From the NCBI GenBank assembly GCA_011525265.1, contig WTHV01000077.1:1-13005 (forward strand): a DNA stretch of 13,005 nucleotides, given 5' to 3'. Position 1 is the first letter of the stretch. Each line of letters begins with the position of its first letter. Position numbers and translations under genes: made by a program. Positions 1-7,498 of the stretch are shown here, one piece after another. The notes beneath the pieces are model-generated. The model was not told where the DNA came from. It saw only the letters and a list, made by a program, of their open reading frames with translations, and ran no database searches. The DNA is from Alphaproteobacteria bacterium (GTDB taxonomy: Bacteria > Pseudomonadota > Alphaproteobacteria > Puniceispirillales > Puniceispirillaceae).

Positions 1-1077
1 GAAGAAGCCTCTTTTGAGACAGATAAAATTATCATAAGCAAAAGCCATAGGGTCAAAGCCCGCTATATCGTTATCGCCACAGGCTCAACGGCCTTTGTGC
101 CGCCCATTGAAGGGCTCAGCGATGTGCCTTATTGGACGAATGAGACCATCTTTGGCGCCACAGAAAAGCCCTCTCATCTTGTGGTCATTGGTGGGGGGCC
201 CATCGGTATGGAGATGGCACAAGCCCATCGCCGCCTTGGCAGTAAAGTTACGGTCATAGAAGGGGCGCGCATCATGGGGCGCGATGATGCCAAACTTGTC
301 GATATCTTACGCAACCGACTGAATGATGAGGGCATCACCTTAATTGAGGGTAAAGGCGTAAAAGCTGTCTCACGAAAAGGCAAGACAACCACCATCACCC
401 TATCAGATGACAGCACAATGACTGCCTCTCATATTCTTGTTGCTGTTGGCAGGCGTCCTAATATTGGCACGCTAAACCTTGAAGGGGTCGGCGTTACCAC
501 GACACCGCAAGGGGTGAAAACAGATAATCGTCTGCGCTCATCCAAAAAGCATATTTTCGCAATTGGTGATGCGGCAGGCAGGCAACAATTCACCCATATT
601 GCTGGCTATCATTCTGGCATTGTTATTCGTAATATGCTGTTCAAATTGCCTGCAAAGATCAGTGATAAGGCTGTGCCATGGGTAACCTATACAGACCCTG
701 AGCTTGCCCATGTTGGCATGGGAGAGGCAGAGGCTATTGCCGCCTTTGGGGAGCGGGATATCCGCCTATTAGAAGCCCCGCTATCAGAGAATGACCGCGC
801 AAGAGCAGAACGCCGCACCGAGGGTATGGTGCGTGTTATCACAACAAAAAAAGGTCATATTTTGGGCGCCTCAATTCTTGCCCCTGCGGCTGGTGAGATG
901 ATTGCCGCATGGTCGCTGGCAATTAATAGCGGGTTAAAAATAAGCGCCATGGCAAGCTTTATCGCCCCCTACCCCACCTATGGCGAGGCATCCAAAAGAG
1001 CGGCAGGAAGCTTTTATACCGATAAATTATTCTCAAGCAGAACAAGAGCCATTGTCCGCCGCCTTATCAAATGGTGA
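1..1077 (+). CDS. FAD-dependent pyridine nucleotide-disulfide oxidoreductase, mercuric reductase/dihydrolipoamide dehydrogenase-like (5' partial)
   Basis: The reading frame is open from the first base, so the N-terminus, including the FAD-binding motif and any redox CxxxxC pair, lies outside the window; 358 residues are visible. Visible parts in order are an ATGS motif (fragment residues 26-29), an NAD(P)-binding GGGPIGMEMA stretch (64-73) with an acidic residue two strands later, VGRRPN (about 147), the second FAD contact AIGDAAG (187-193), and a dimerisation domain containing YTDPELAHVG. The C-terminal active-site segment reads YPTYGE (324-329). Lipoamide dehydrogenases carry HPTxxE there, so Tyr replaces the catalytic His. 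Mercuric reductases also have Tyr at this place, but no C-terminal cysteine pair is present. A cytoplasmic flavoprotein is certain; the substrate is unknown, and true mercury reduction or lipoamide oxidation is not supported. The gene ends with TGA directly followed by TAA. Confidence 0.88.
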   Translation, partial: EEASFETDKIIISKSHRVKARYIVIATGSTAFVPPIEGLSDVPYWTNETIFGATEKPSHLVVIGGGPIGMEMAQAHRRLGSKVTVIEGARIMGRDDAKLVDILRNRLNDEGITLIEGKGVKAVSRKGKTTTITLSDDSTMTASHILVAVGRRPNIGTLNLEGVGVTTTPQGVKTDNRLRSSKKHIFAIGDAAGRQQFTHIAGYHSGIVIRNMLFKLPAKISDKAVPWVTYTDPELAHVGMGEAEAIAAFGERDIRLLEAPLSENDRARAERRTEGMVRVITTKKGHILGASILAPAAGEMIAAWSLAINSGLKISAMASFIAPYPTYGEASKRAAGSFYTDKLFSSRTRAIVRRLIKW

Positions 1078-1090
1078 TAAGAGCTATGGC

Positions 1091-1137
1091 CCATCATCAT
1101 GACTTTTTCAAATGTAACCTTGAAAAAGCGATGATGG
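1091..1137. repeat. Long imperfect inverted repeat (hairpin) between oxidoreductase gene and tRNA
   Basis: The outer arms CCATCATC (1091-1098) and GATGATGG (1130-1137) and the inner arms CTTTTTCAA (1103-1111) and TTGAAAAAG (1120-1128) are perfect complements. They are separated by a 4/1-base internal bulge and an 8-base loop. The structure lies 14 bases after the oxidoreductase stop and 31 bases before the tRNA. It has no T-run on the 3' side, so it is not a textbook intrinsic terminator. It may still end the upstream transcript, protect its 3' end, or act in tRNA leader processing. Confidence 0.7.
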
Positions 1138-1167
1138 TCTGATAGTGAAAGTCACACAACAAATAAT

Positions 1168-1242
<75 letters not shown>

Positions 1243-1451
1243 TTTTCCCCGACATGGCCTATCGTAAGATGATGAGCAATTAGGCTTTTCATACACATAA
1301 ATTTGTAAAATACCGCACCAAAGCAGGCATGACATATATCCAAGCTGAAGTGCTACCCCCTTATAAGAGATAGTTGAAACTTACGCGCTTTGGGCCTATC
1401 GTCTGGGGGAGAGTTCCTTCTGGGCTTTTGCTTGTTAACAGGGCGTTTTTT

Positions 1452-1658
1452 ATGACTGGTTTCATTTCGATTATTTTTGGCTTCTCTTGGGTTGCGCTTG
1501 CCTATGTTGGGTGGTGGGTTGCCACATCTGGCCAAGGGATGATTGGGATTGGCTTTATGATTGCCGTGATGATTGTTGAGGGCATTATCTATAATGCTGT
1601 GACAAAGCCGAAAACAGATAAACCAAAAGATGCCAAGAAAAAGCGGCGTAGACGGTGA
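1452..1658 (+). CDS. Small two-helix inner-membrane protein with basic tail
   Basis: From the ATG at 1452 this is a 68-residue protein. It has hydrophobic segments at about residues 4-25 and 30-50, joined by a short SGQG turn, then a strongly basic tail (about 54-68) rich in Lys and ending in four Arg. The positive-inside rule predicts both termini in the cytoplasm. I preferred this ATG because ACAGGG lies about 8 bases upstream and the hydrophobic protein begins there. An in-frame TTG at 1374 would add 26 residues and cannot be excluded. The stop TGA overlaps the GTG start of the MFS gene (1655-1658), suggesting translational coupling. I do not recognise the family. It could be an accessory subunit of the transporter, which is inference from position only. 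Confidence 0.65.
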   Translation: MTGFISIIFGFSWVALAYVGWWVATSGQGMIGIGFMIAVMIVEGIIYNAVTKPKTDKPKDAKKKRRRR

Positions 1659-2932
1659 GCCTACAGCTTAGCTCTTTGCGCCAGCGCCTTGGCCTATCAT
1701 TTCTAAAGTCGGAATGGCGCTTTATGCTATTTGGCGGCTTAATGGCAGCATGGTCCTCATTGGGACAGACATTTTTCATCTCATTATTCAGCGCTGAAAT
1801 CAGAGGCGCCCTTTCCCTCAGCCATGGTGATTTTGGCACCTATTACGCGATAGCAACAGCCGCAAGCGCCTTGACCCTTGTGCTGTTGGGCAAATTTGCC
1901 GATACGGTTCCGGTGCGGAAATTAAGCCTTATCACCTTGGCGGCCATTTGCTTATCATCTTTGCATTTTTCAACCATTCAGAATGTGATTGCCCTTGTCA
2001 TTGGCATCTATCTGCTCCGTCTGTGGGGGCAGGGTATGATGTCTCATGTCTGGTCAACCGCTATGGCGCGCCGCTATGTCAAAGCACGCGGCCGCACGCT
2101 TGCTCTTGCCAGCTTTGGCATGACCTTGGCAGAATCCATAGGCCCGGCGGTTGTGGTAGCTTTGCTTGGCATCATGTCGTGGCGGATGGTGTGGGTTGTC
2201 ATGCCTGTCATTGCCTTCCTCAGCCTTGCCCCCTTCCTTGGCGCCTTAACACAGCGCACACCGCTTCAAGATGGTGAGGGCGTGGAAGGGCAGTCACAGA
2301 CAAATGCGCCTGATAAACCCACCGCCTTTAAACGAGGCGATATGATACGTGACCGTGCCTTTTGGCTTGCGATTATCTGGCTTGTCTTTGTGCCATCTTT
2401 TACGGTGACAGGCCTGTTATTCCATCAGATTTACCTTGCTGAATTAAAAGGCGTCTCTTTGATGCTATGGGCGGCCAATTATTCCTTTTATGCGATTGCC
2501 GCCATGATAGGCTCAATTGCCTCTGGCATATTGGTTGATCGTTTTACCGCTCACCGCATTGTGGCACTTACCCAACTGCCTGTGGTGATTTTTTCACTCC
2601 TCTTATGGCTAAGTGATGGGCCCGTAATCCTTGCCCTGTTCTTCATGATGTTTGGGCTTTGCTCAGGGATGCCGCAAACAGCGCTTTCCTCCCTCTTGGC
2701 AGAGCGCTATGGCACCGCGCATTTGGGCGAGATTAAAGCTGTGACATTGCCGATTAACGTACTAGCAAGTGCTGGCGCTCCTATCATTATGGGTGTCATG
2801 ATTGATGCTGGCGCAGGGCTAGGGGCTTTAATGACGTTACTTGCAGGCTTTGGCCTCATATCAACCCTTGGGGCGTTTGGTGCCTTTAATCTTGGCTTGG
2901 CGCCTTTGCCAGCGAGCGTTTCACGCGCTTAA
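1655..2932 (+). CDS. Major facilitator superfamily (MFS) transporter, substrate unknown
   Basis: The 425-residue protein has about twelve hydrophobic segments in two halves separated by a hydrophilic loop at about 200-225. The MFS motif A signature between helices 2 and 3 reads GKFADTVPVRK (79-89), and a degenerate second copy, SGILVDRFTAHR, sits at 290-301 in the C-terminal half. It is therefore a secondary transporter of the cytoplasmic membrane. The GTG at 1655 is the first possible start, because an in-frame TAG ends at 1651. No strong Shine-Dalgarno sequence is present, which fits translation coupled to the upstream small membrane protein through the GTGA overlap. The 3' end overlaps the oppositely oriented DUF3422 gene by 47 bases. 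No residue pattern that I recognise points to a substrate. Confidence 0.9.
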   Translation: MSLQLSSLRQRLGLSFLKSEWRFMLFGGLMAAWSSLGQTFFISLFSAEIRGALSLSHGDFGTYYAIATAASALTLVLLGKFADTVPVRKLSLITLAAICLSSLHFSTIQNVIALVIGIYLLRLWGQGMMSHVWSTAMARRYVKARGRTLALASFGMTLAESIGPAVVVALLGIMSWRMVWVVMPVIAFLSLAPFLGALTQRTPLQDGEGVEGQSQTNAPDKPTAFKRGDMIRDRAFWLAIIWLVFVPSFTVTGLLFHQIYLAELKGVSLMLWAANYSFYAIAAMIGSIASGILVDRFTAHRIVALTQLPVVIFSLLLWLSDGPVILALFFMMFGLCSGMPQTALSSLLAERYGTAHLGEIKAVTLPINVLASAGAPIIMGVMIDAGAGLGALMTLLAGFGLISTLGAFGAFNLGLAPLPASVSRA

Positions 2933-4223
2933 TCACGACATAAACCAAGATCGCCACCACTGGCACCGCAATCGCCTTTACCACCTTCACAGACACACCC
3001 ATTGGCAAGCCTTCTGCTATATATCCTACAAGCCCGACACCATAATAGGTCAAAGCAGCAAGCGATAAGCCTTCAACAGTTTGCTGAAGGCGCAATTGGG
3101 CAGAGGTGCGTTTATTCATCGAGGTCAGCAAGTCACGATTTTGTATCTGAAGCGATAATTCGGTTTGCGAGCGTTGCAATTGACCTGCTCTTGAAATCCG
3201 CTTTGAGAGATGTTCTATGCGCCGCGCAAAAGCTTGCATTGATTGCATAGCAGGTTGCATTCTTTTTGCCAGAAACCCGCCTATCGACTGATAGCCATTT
3301 AGCCGTGAGGTTTTTAATGAGGCGATACGCGCATCAACAATATCCTGATAGGCTAGACTTGCCGAAAAACGATAAGAGGTCTCTGAATAAATTTGCTCCA
3401 CATCTGCGGCAAGGCCTGTTAATTGCGATAATAGCGCATCAGCCTCTTCGACATTTTGTGCCGCTTTATCATCATGCTGCACGCGCGAGAGCGTCCGCGT
3501 TGCCCCTTTAAGGTCATCTTCGATTTTATCCAAAGCCGGGCTGTGATATTTCACCTTAGGCAGGGATAATAATGCCATAAGCCGATAGGTTTCCATCTCA
3601 ATAACACGTTGAATCACGCGCCCCATACGGTGACCGGCAATCGCATCATTCATCAAGGCAACGCGGCTATAGCCCGCCTGATCAATATCAAAAGACGCAT
3701 AGAGTTGCGCACCGCCAGATGAGATATAATCGCCTGCAACAGAACGCCCTTGAAGCGCGCCTTCCATCTCATTGGCTGTGGGGTGCTTTTTTGGCATTTG
3801 ACAGATTTCAAGCCACATCGCATGAAATAATAAATGCCCAAGGGCTTTTATTTTAGCAAAGGGTAAGTGCGGAAAAGCGGTCTCATCAAATGCTTTTTTA
3901 TTTAAGCCTGTTTGAGGCTTATCATCCCCATCAATGATGCTCAACGACATGAACTCAGTATGACGCTCCACACGCACAGCAAACCCATCAGCTTCTTGGC
4001 GAATGAATTTTTCATCCTGTGCCATCTCACGCAATTTTAACGAGACAAGCAGCTTATTAATATCACGCAATAATCTCTTATCATCACCTTGGGTGAAATA
4101 CACATAGCGGATAAAACGCCCTGTCCCTTCAAAGTGATTAAACTTACGGGCGTGCAACTCATCATTTAACTGACGACGCAGCGGATGCTCTTGTGGATAG
4201 TCTTCTAGCCTTGTTTTTGCCAT
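2886..4223 (-). CDS. DUF3422 family protein with C-terminal membrane anchor
   Basis: The 445-residue protein opens with the family's hallmark: HPLRRQLNDELHAR near residues 13-26, matching the DUF3422 pattern of a conserved HP-x-R and ELHAR. The middle is mostly soluble and helix-rich, with many Gln, Arg and Leu residues around 310-380 that suggest coiled coil. Two hydrophobic segments follow at about 387-403 and 415-433, then a basic tail. This suggests a cytoplasmic domain tethered to the inner membrane. Length is normal for the family. AGGGAAG lies immediately before the ATG and supports this start, though the spacing is short. The gene is divergent from the exported six-cysteine protein gene across 70 bases and runs into the MFS gene tail-to-tail. 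The molecular function of DUF3422 is unknown. Confidence 0.9.
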   Translation of the reverse strand: MAKTRLEDYPQEHPLRRQLNDELHARKFNHFEGTGRFIRYVYFTQGDDKRLLRDINKLLVSLKLREMAQDEKFIRQEADGFAVRVERHTEFMSLSIIDGDDKPQTGLNKKAFDETAFPHLPFAKIKALGHLLFHAMWLEICQMPKKHPTANEMEGALQGRSVAGDYISSGGAQLYASFDIDQAGYSRVALMNDAIAGHRMGRVIQRVIEMETYRLMALLSLPKVKYHSPALDKIEDDLKGATRTLSRVQHDDKAAQNVEEADALLSQLTGLAADVEQIYSETSYRFSASLAYQDIVDARIASLKTSRLNGYQSIGGFLAKRMQPAMQSMQAFARRIEHLSKRISRAGQLQRSQTELSLQIQNRDLLTSMNKRTSAQLRLQQTVEGLSLAALTYYGVGLVGYIAEGLPMGVSVKVVKAIAVPVVAILVYVVIKRVKRSLAKAPSQD

Positions 4224-4264
4224 CTTCCCTGTCTAACTTTACATAAACTTACAAAATGACCCCC

Positions 4265-4277
4265 CACTGACACAGTG
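4265..4277. promoter_or_regulatory. Small palindrome in the DUF3422/exported-protein divergent region
   Basis: CACTG (4265-4269) and CAGTG (4273-4277) form a perfect 5-bp dyad around ACA. It lies in the 70-base region between two divergent starts, 16 bases before the + strand ATG. It could be an operator half-site pair or a short hairpin. An element this short can also arise by chance. Confidence 0.2.
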
Positions 4278-4293
4278 ACAGAGTTATCGTGCA

Positions 4294-4803
4294 ATGAAAA
4301 GTCTTGAACGCCTTGTTTTACCTATAAGCTTATGCGCTATGCTCTTTTTTGCGCTGTTATCCCTGCCACATAAAGGAGCAATCGCGCAAGAATCTGCACA
4401 ATGGGACGGTGTTTGGTTCAGCTGCGAATTTGCCCAAAGACAGCGTGCCCCTGATGAGGGGTGCCAGATGTTTGATGATGAGGGGTTCTCCTATCAAGAC
4501 GGCGTCCTGCATTATCTTCGCATGATTGGGTCTAAGGAAACTGCCTGCCGTGGTAATAAAACAGGACAATGTTTTGCCCGCAATAAACAAGCCATCACAG
4601 TAACAAAGAAGCCAATTGGGGAATTGCGCATTGAGGATGACCGCTTAATCCTGCGCTATTGGGGATGTGAGCAAAGCTATCGCCTCTATGAGGGTGATGA
4701 TTATATGACTGTTAAACCCCTTGGCAAAAACTGCTTTTGGTCACAAGAACGCCATTTTTATATTGCGCGTTATGATGGTAGAGTTACAACAAGCGGTAAA
4801 TAA
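4294..4803 (+). CDS. Exported six-cysteine protein of unknown function
   Basis: The 169-residue protein begins with a typical Sec signal peptide: basic residues at 2-6, a hydrophobic core at about 7-24, and an AIA-Q cleavage site after residue 31. The mature part of about 138 residues has six cysteines at 44, 57, 85, 93, 125 and 147, which would allow three disulfides in the periplasm. It is rich in aromatic residues, with a WDGVWFSCEF opening and WGCEQSYRLY near 123-132, suggesting a compact beta-rich fold. There is no lipobox, since the only cysteine in the leader (14) is inside the hydrophobic core. It lies 23 bases upstream of ygfZ on the same strand and may be co-transcribed. I do not recognise a named family. 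Confidence 0.8.
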   Translation: MKSLERLVLPISLCAMLFFALLSLPHKGAIAQESAQWDGVWFSCEFAQRQRAPDEGCQMFDDEGFSYQDGVLHYLRMIGSKETACRGNKTGQCFARNKQAITVTKKPIGELRIEDDRLILRYWGCEQSYRLYEGDDYMTVKPLGKNCFWSQERHFYIARYDGRVTTSGK

Positions 4804-4826
4804 GCGAACAAAGTGGTAAAAGCATC

Positions 4827-5699
4827 ATGGCCCAATATCATCTCTCACATCGTGCCATCTTGCGCCTAGAGGGCGAGGGGCCTATCGCATTTGTGCAAGA
4901 TATCCTGACAGCCGATATTGCAAGCCTTGCGCCAGGGCAAATGCGCCAATCATGCCTACTATCACCGCAAGGACGTATCTTGGTTGAGATGACGATTTAT
5001 ATCCCTCCTCAATCAGGCCCGCATGAGAGCCTTTATATCGCCTGTGATGCAAGCCAGAGTGATGAGCTTATGAAAAAGCTGAAACTCTATCGATTGCGCC
5101 GGAAGATTACCATCACCTCTTGTGAAGATATCGCCCTTATCGCAAGTGATGCCCCATTGACGACTGAACAGAGCGCCATCATCGCGTCTGCCCCAGATAC
5201 GCGCGCACCATCTGCGGGATATCACACATTGCTAAAACATGATGCGCTAGCTAGCCTGACGATTGACGATATATCTGCCTATCATAGCGCACGTATGGCA
5301 AACGCTATCCCAGAAGGTCCAGATGAACTTATCCCCAATCGCGCCTTAATGCTTGAGGCAGGGCTTGATCTCTTTGAGGCAGTTGATTTCAAAAAAGGAT
5401 GCTATATCGGCCAAGAGGTGACAGCGCGCACCCGCTATCGCGGCCTTGTCAAAAGACGGCTTGTGCCGGTGATTGGCACAAATATCTCATCAGGCGCCGC
5501 TATCATGGCCGCAGAAAAAGAGGTCGGCACCATTTTAACAAGCGCACCATGGCACGATGAGATGATAGGTCTTGCCAGCATTCGTCTCGCCGCTATTCAT
5601 GACGCCTTAGAAGGCAAAACACTTGAAGCAGATGGCACAGCTCTACAGCTTGCCATACCGCAACATCTAACCCCCTTGCCCAAAGCAGAGGCAAAATAG
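4827..5699 (+). CDS. ygfZ: YgfZ/GcvT-domain folate-binding protein (Fe-S enzyme maintenance, tRNA modification-linked)
   Basis: The 290-residue protein carries the YgfZ signature KGCYIGQE at 190-197, with the conserved Cys at 192 that is needed for activity in E. coli YgfZ. It is followed by VTARTRYRG. The N-terminal part has the GcvT-like beginning with LEGEGPIAFVQDILTADI and SPQGRILVEM, where related aminomethyltransferases bind tetrahydrofolate. Known family members are cytoplasmic, bind folate, and help maintain Fe-S enzymes such as the methylthiolating tRNA enzyme MiaB. Length is close to normal, about 290-330. The start is the ATG at 4827 following a weak AAGTGG-type site. The 3' end faces the 3-hydroxybutyrate dehydrogenase gene with only 8 bases between stops. 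Confidence 0.92.
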   Translation: MAQYHLSHRAILRLEGEGPIAFVQDILTADIASLAPGQMRQSCLLSPQGRILVEMTIYIPPQSGPHESLYIACDASQSDELMKKLKLYRLRRKITITSCEDIALIASDAPLTTEQSAIIASAPDTRAPSAGYHTLLKHDALASLTIDDISAYHSARMANAIPEGPDELIPNRALMLEAGLDLFEAVDFKKGCYIGQEVTARTRYRGLVKRRLVPVIGTNISSGAAIMAAEKEVGTILTSAPWHDEMIGLASIRLAAIHDALEGKTLEADGTALQLAIPQHLTPLPKAEAK

Positions 5700-5712
5700 G
5701 CTTGCCCCTATT
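5695..5712. terminator. Short hairpin spanning two convergent stop codons (possible weak terminator)
   Basis: AATAGG (5695-5700) and CCTATT (5707-5712) form a perfect 6-bp stem with a 6-base loop. Each arm contains the TAG stop of one of the two convergent genes, ygfZ (+) and 3-hydroxybutyrate dehydrogenase (-). There is no T-run, so termination by this element alone is doubtful. Confidence 0.25.
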
Positions 5713-6484
5713 GGGCCGTCCAGCCGCCATCCATCACAAATTGTGAGCCTGTTATCGCATGGGCAGATGGGGCAGCAAGGAATAGCACCATATCTGCAAT
5801 ATCCTCTGGTTGAACAAATGTCTCAGATGGCTGTTTCTCAGACACAAGCAAACGTGCCTCTTCCTCAGCGCTTCGTCCTGCCGCCTTTGCACGCGCGATT
5901 ATCTGTGCCTCAACAAGCGGCGTGCGCACCCATCCAGGACAAATCGCATTGCAGGTGATAGTCTGCTTGGCTGTCTCAAGGGCTGTGGTTTTTGTCAGGC
6001 CAATAATACCATGCTTTGCCGCCACATAGGCTGCTTTTTGGGCAGACGCAACAAGACCATGGACAGAGGCAATATTGATAATCCGCCCAAATCCTGCCTC
6101 ACGCATAAGAGGCAGTGCGATTGCTGTTGTATGAAAAGCGGCACTTAAATTAACCGCAATCACCTTATCCCACGCTGCCACATCAAAGTCATCAATGGGT
6201 GCAACATGTTGAATGCCAGCATTATTGACCAGAATATCAATGCCGCCATAGGCCTGTGCTGCGGCGTTAACCATAGCGCGCGTAGCATCACCATCTGCAA
6301 GGTCAATGGAGAAATAGGCACAATAAGGCGCCCCTGCTTGCTTCAATGAGGACAGCACATCAGATATGTCTGTTTCAGCTTCAAGGCCTGTAATGCTCAC
6401 CGCCATACCAGCTGATGCGGCGCGCAAAGCAATCGCCTTCCCAATGCCAGAAGTCCCGCCTGTAATAAGAATATGCTGTGTCAT
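5708..6484 (-). CDS. bdhA: D-3-hydroxybutyrate dehydrogenase (SDR family)
   Basis: This is a 258-residue classical short-chain dehydrogenase. The cofactor site TGGTSGIG is at 8-15 and NNAG at 87-90, and the catalytic tetrad is N112, S140, Y153 and K157. Four residues match those that hold the substrate carboxylate in characterised 3-hydroxybutyrate dehydrogenases: Q92 in AGIQHVAPI, H142 in SVHG, K150 and Q194 in the PLVEAQI segment. The ending GGWTAQ is also typical of this subfamily. The enzyme oxidises D-3-hydroxybutyrate to acetoacetate with NAD+, using ketone bodies or polyhydroxybutyrate breakdown products. AAAGAG six bases before the ATG supports the start. The upstream DUF1192 gene ends 18 bases away on the same strand, so the two probably form an operon. 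Confidence 0.93.
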   Translation of the reverse strand: MTQHILITGGTSGIGKAIALRAASAGMAVSITGLEAETDISDVLSSLKQAGAPYCAYFSIDLADGDATRAMVNAAAQAYGGIDILVNNAGIQHVAPIDDFDVAAWDKVIAVNLSAAFHTTAIALPLMREAGFGRIINIASVHGLVASAQKAAYVAAKHGIIGLTKTTALETAKQTITCNAICPGWVRTPLVEAQIIARAKAAGRSAEEEARLLVSEKQPSETFVQPEDIADMVLFLAAPSAHAITGSQFVMDGGWTAQ

Positions 6485-6502
6485 AGTAAGCTCTTTGATA
6501 TT

Positions 6503-6685
6503 TTATGATTTAAACAAGGATGCCGCAGCGTCTGTTACAGATTTTTTCTCAGCGATTGCAGTTTCAACACGGCTGATTTCTTCTTTAAGATTGACGATAT
6601 AATCGCTTAGATCTTCGAGATTCCAGCTTTGCAAATCATGTGGTAACTGACGTGGGCGCAAGGTGCCAAATGCCTCATCATCCAT
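6503..6685 (-). CDS. DUF1192 family small protein
   Basis: The 60-residue protein matches the alphaproteobacterial DUF1192 pattern: an acidic start with MDDEAF, then LEDLSDYIVNLKEEISRVE, and an ending KKSVTDAAASLFKS. The centre (about 25-48) is a charged amphipathic helix likely to form a short coiled coil. A strong GAGGAG sits a few bases before the ATG. It is the first gene of a two-gene unit with 3-hydroxybutyrate dehydrogenase and is divergent from the TrcR-type regulator. The family has no established molecular function; its neighbour does not by itself imply a role in hydroxybutyrate metabolism. Confidence 0.88.
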   Translation of the reverse strand: MDDEAFGTLRPRQLPHDLQSWNLEDLSDYIVNLKEEISRVETAIAEKKSVTDAAASLFKS

Positions 6686-6752
6686 TTGCTATTCTCCTCT
6701 TTATCTTCTTATGCCAGTAAATCGTGTTTTTACGCTTATGTCATCTGATGCT

Positions 6753-6780
6753 TTGCAAATTGCCATAATTCTGCTACATA
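6753..6780 (+). promoter_or_regulatory. Candidate promoter for the DUF1013/TrcR gene
   Basis: TTGCAA (6753-6758) and TACATA (6775-6780) are separated by 16 bases, and the -10 element is preceded by TGC, giving an extended -10 form. This would place the transcript start near 6787 and leave a 5' leader of about 120 bases. It lies in the 223-base region between the divergent DUF1192 and TrcR starts. I saw no GANTC methylation site in that region. The call rests on motif likeness only. Confidence 0.3.
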
Positions 6781-6908
6781 ACTCTCATACCTTCACCGCA
6801 AGAGACTATTAACGGGTCGGTCGAAACGATATTCAACGCCAATTTGGTCAGACTATCAGTTTCGCGAAAGCTATGCCCTATGGAATTTTGCTAGAAAAAG
6901 AGATGATT

Positions 6909-7475
6909 ATGACACAATTATTGATGCCAAAAGCGACGGCCGTATGGTTGATTGACAACACAGCCCTAACATTTGAGCAGATTGGTGATTTTTGCCAATT
7001 GCACGCGCTAGAAGTACAAGCCATTGCTGATGGCGAAGTAGGCGCTGGTATCCAAGGGTATAACCCTGTGCAAAATGCACAGCTTACTGCCGAAGAAATC
7101 AGCCGTTGTGAAGCAGATGACACAGCGCGTCTTGTCATGGCAGAATCAAATATCCCACAGCCAACTTTGCGCACCAAAGGCCCACGCTATGTGCCTGTTG
7201 CACGCCGTGGTGATAAACCAGATGGGATTGCATGGCTTGTGAAGCATCACCCAGAGCTGACAGATGCGCAGATTGGTAAATTGATTGGCACAACCAAAGA
7301 GACCATCAAGAAAATCAGAGAGCGCACACATTGGAATATCCAAAATATCCAAGCAAAGCACCCTGCTATGCTTGGCCTTTGTTCTCAGCCTGATTTGAAT
7401 GCCGCGATTGAAAAGGCAGGCGGTCAGCCTACAAATGCAGAAACACAAGTACAGAACCTATCTGAACTGCCATAA
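6909..7475 (+). CDS. trcR: DUF1013 family protein, TrcR-type cell-cycle transcriptional regulator
   Basis: From the ATG at 6909 the protein has 188 residues, beginning MTQLLMPKATAVWLIDNTALTFEQIGDF as in the alphaproteobacterial DUF1013 family, which databases name TrcR. Two helix-turn-helix-like segments are visible: LTFEQIGDFCQLHALEVQAIADG (20-42) and LTDAQIGKLIGTTKETIKKIRER (117-139), joined by a linker containing GPRYVPVARRGDKPDGIAWL. This suggests a DNA- or RNA polymerase-binding regulator. An upstream in-frame ATG at 6873 would add 12 residues, but AAGAG six bases before 6909 and family alignment favour the shorter form. The last 15 residues are poorly conserved. The gene is followed by a strong two-way terminator. 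Family membership is clear; the cell-cycle role is transferred from the family name and not shown by this sequence. Confidence 0.88.
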   Translation: MTQLLMPKATAVWLIDNTALTFEQIGDFCQLHALEVQAIADGEVGAGIQGYNPVQNAQLTAEEISRCEADDTARLVMAESNIPQPTLRTKGPRYVPVARRGDKPDGIAWLVKHHPELTDAQIGKLIGTTKETIKKIRERTHWNIQNIQAKHPAMLGLCSQPDLNAAIEKAGGQPTNAETQVQNLSELP

Positions 7476-7498
7476 ATTAGGCATCTATGCTGATAAAG

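Noticed and set aside
6752..6759. TTTGCAAA, resembling the half-site used by short-chain acyl-CoA regulators of propionate genes in some alphaproteobacteria
   Set aside because: A second full half-site is absent, it is upstream of the TrcR-type gene and not prpE, and another copy occurs inside the DUF1192 coding region, so chance is likely.
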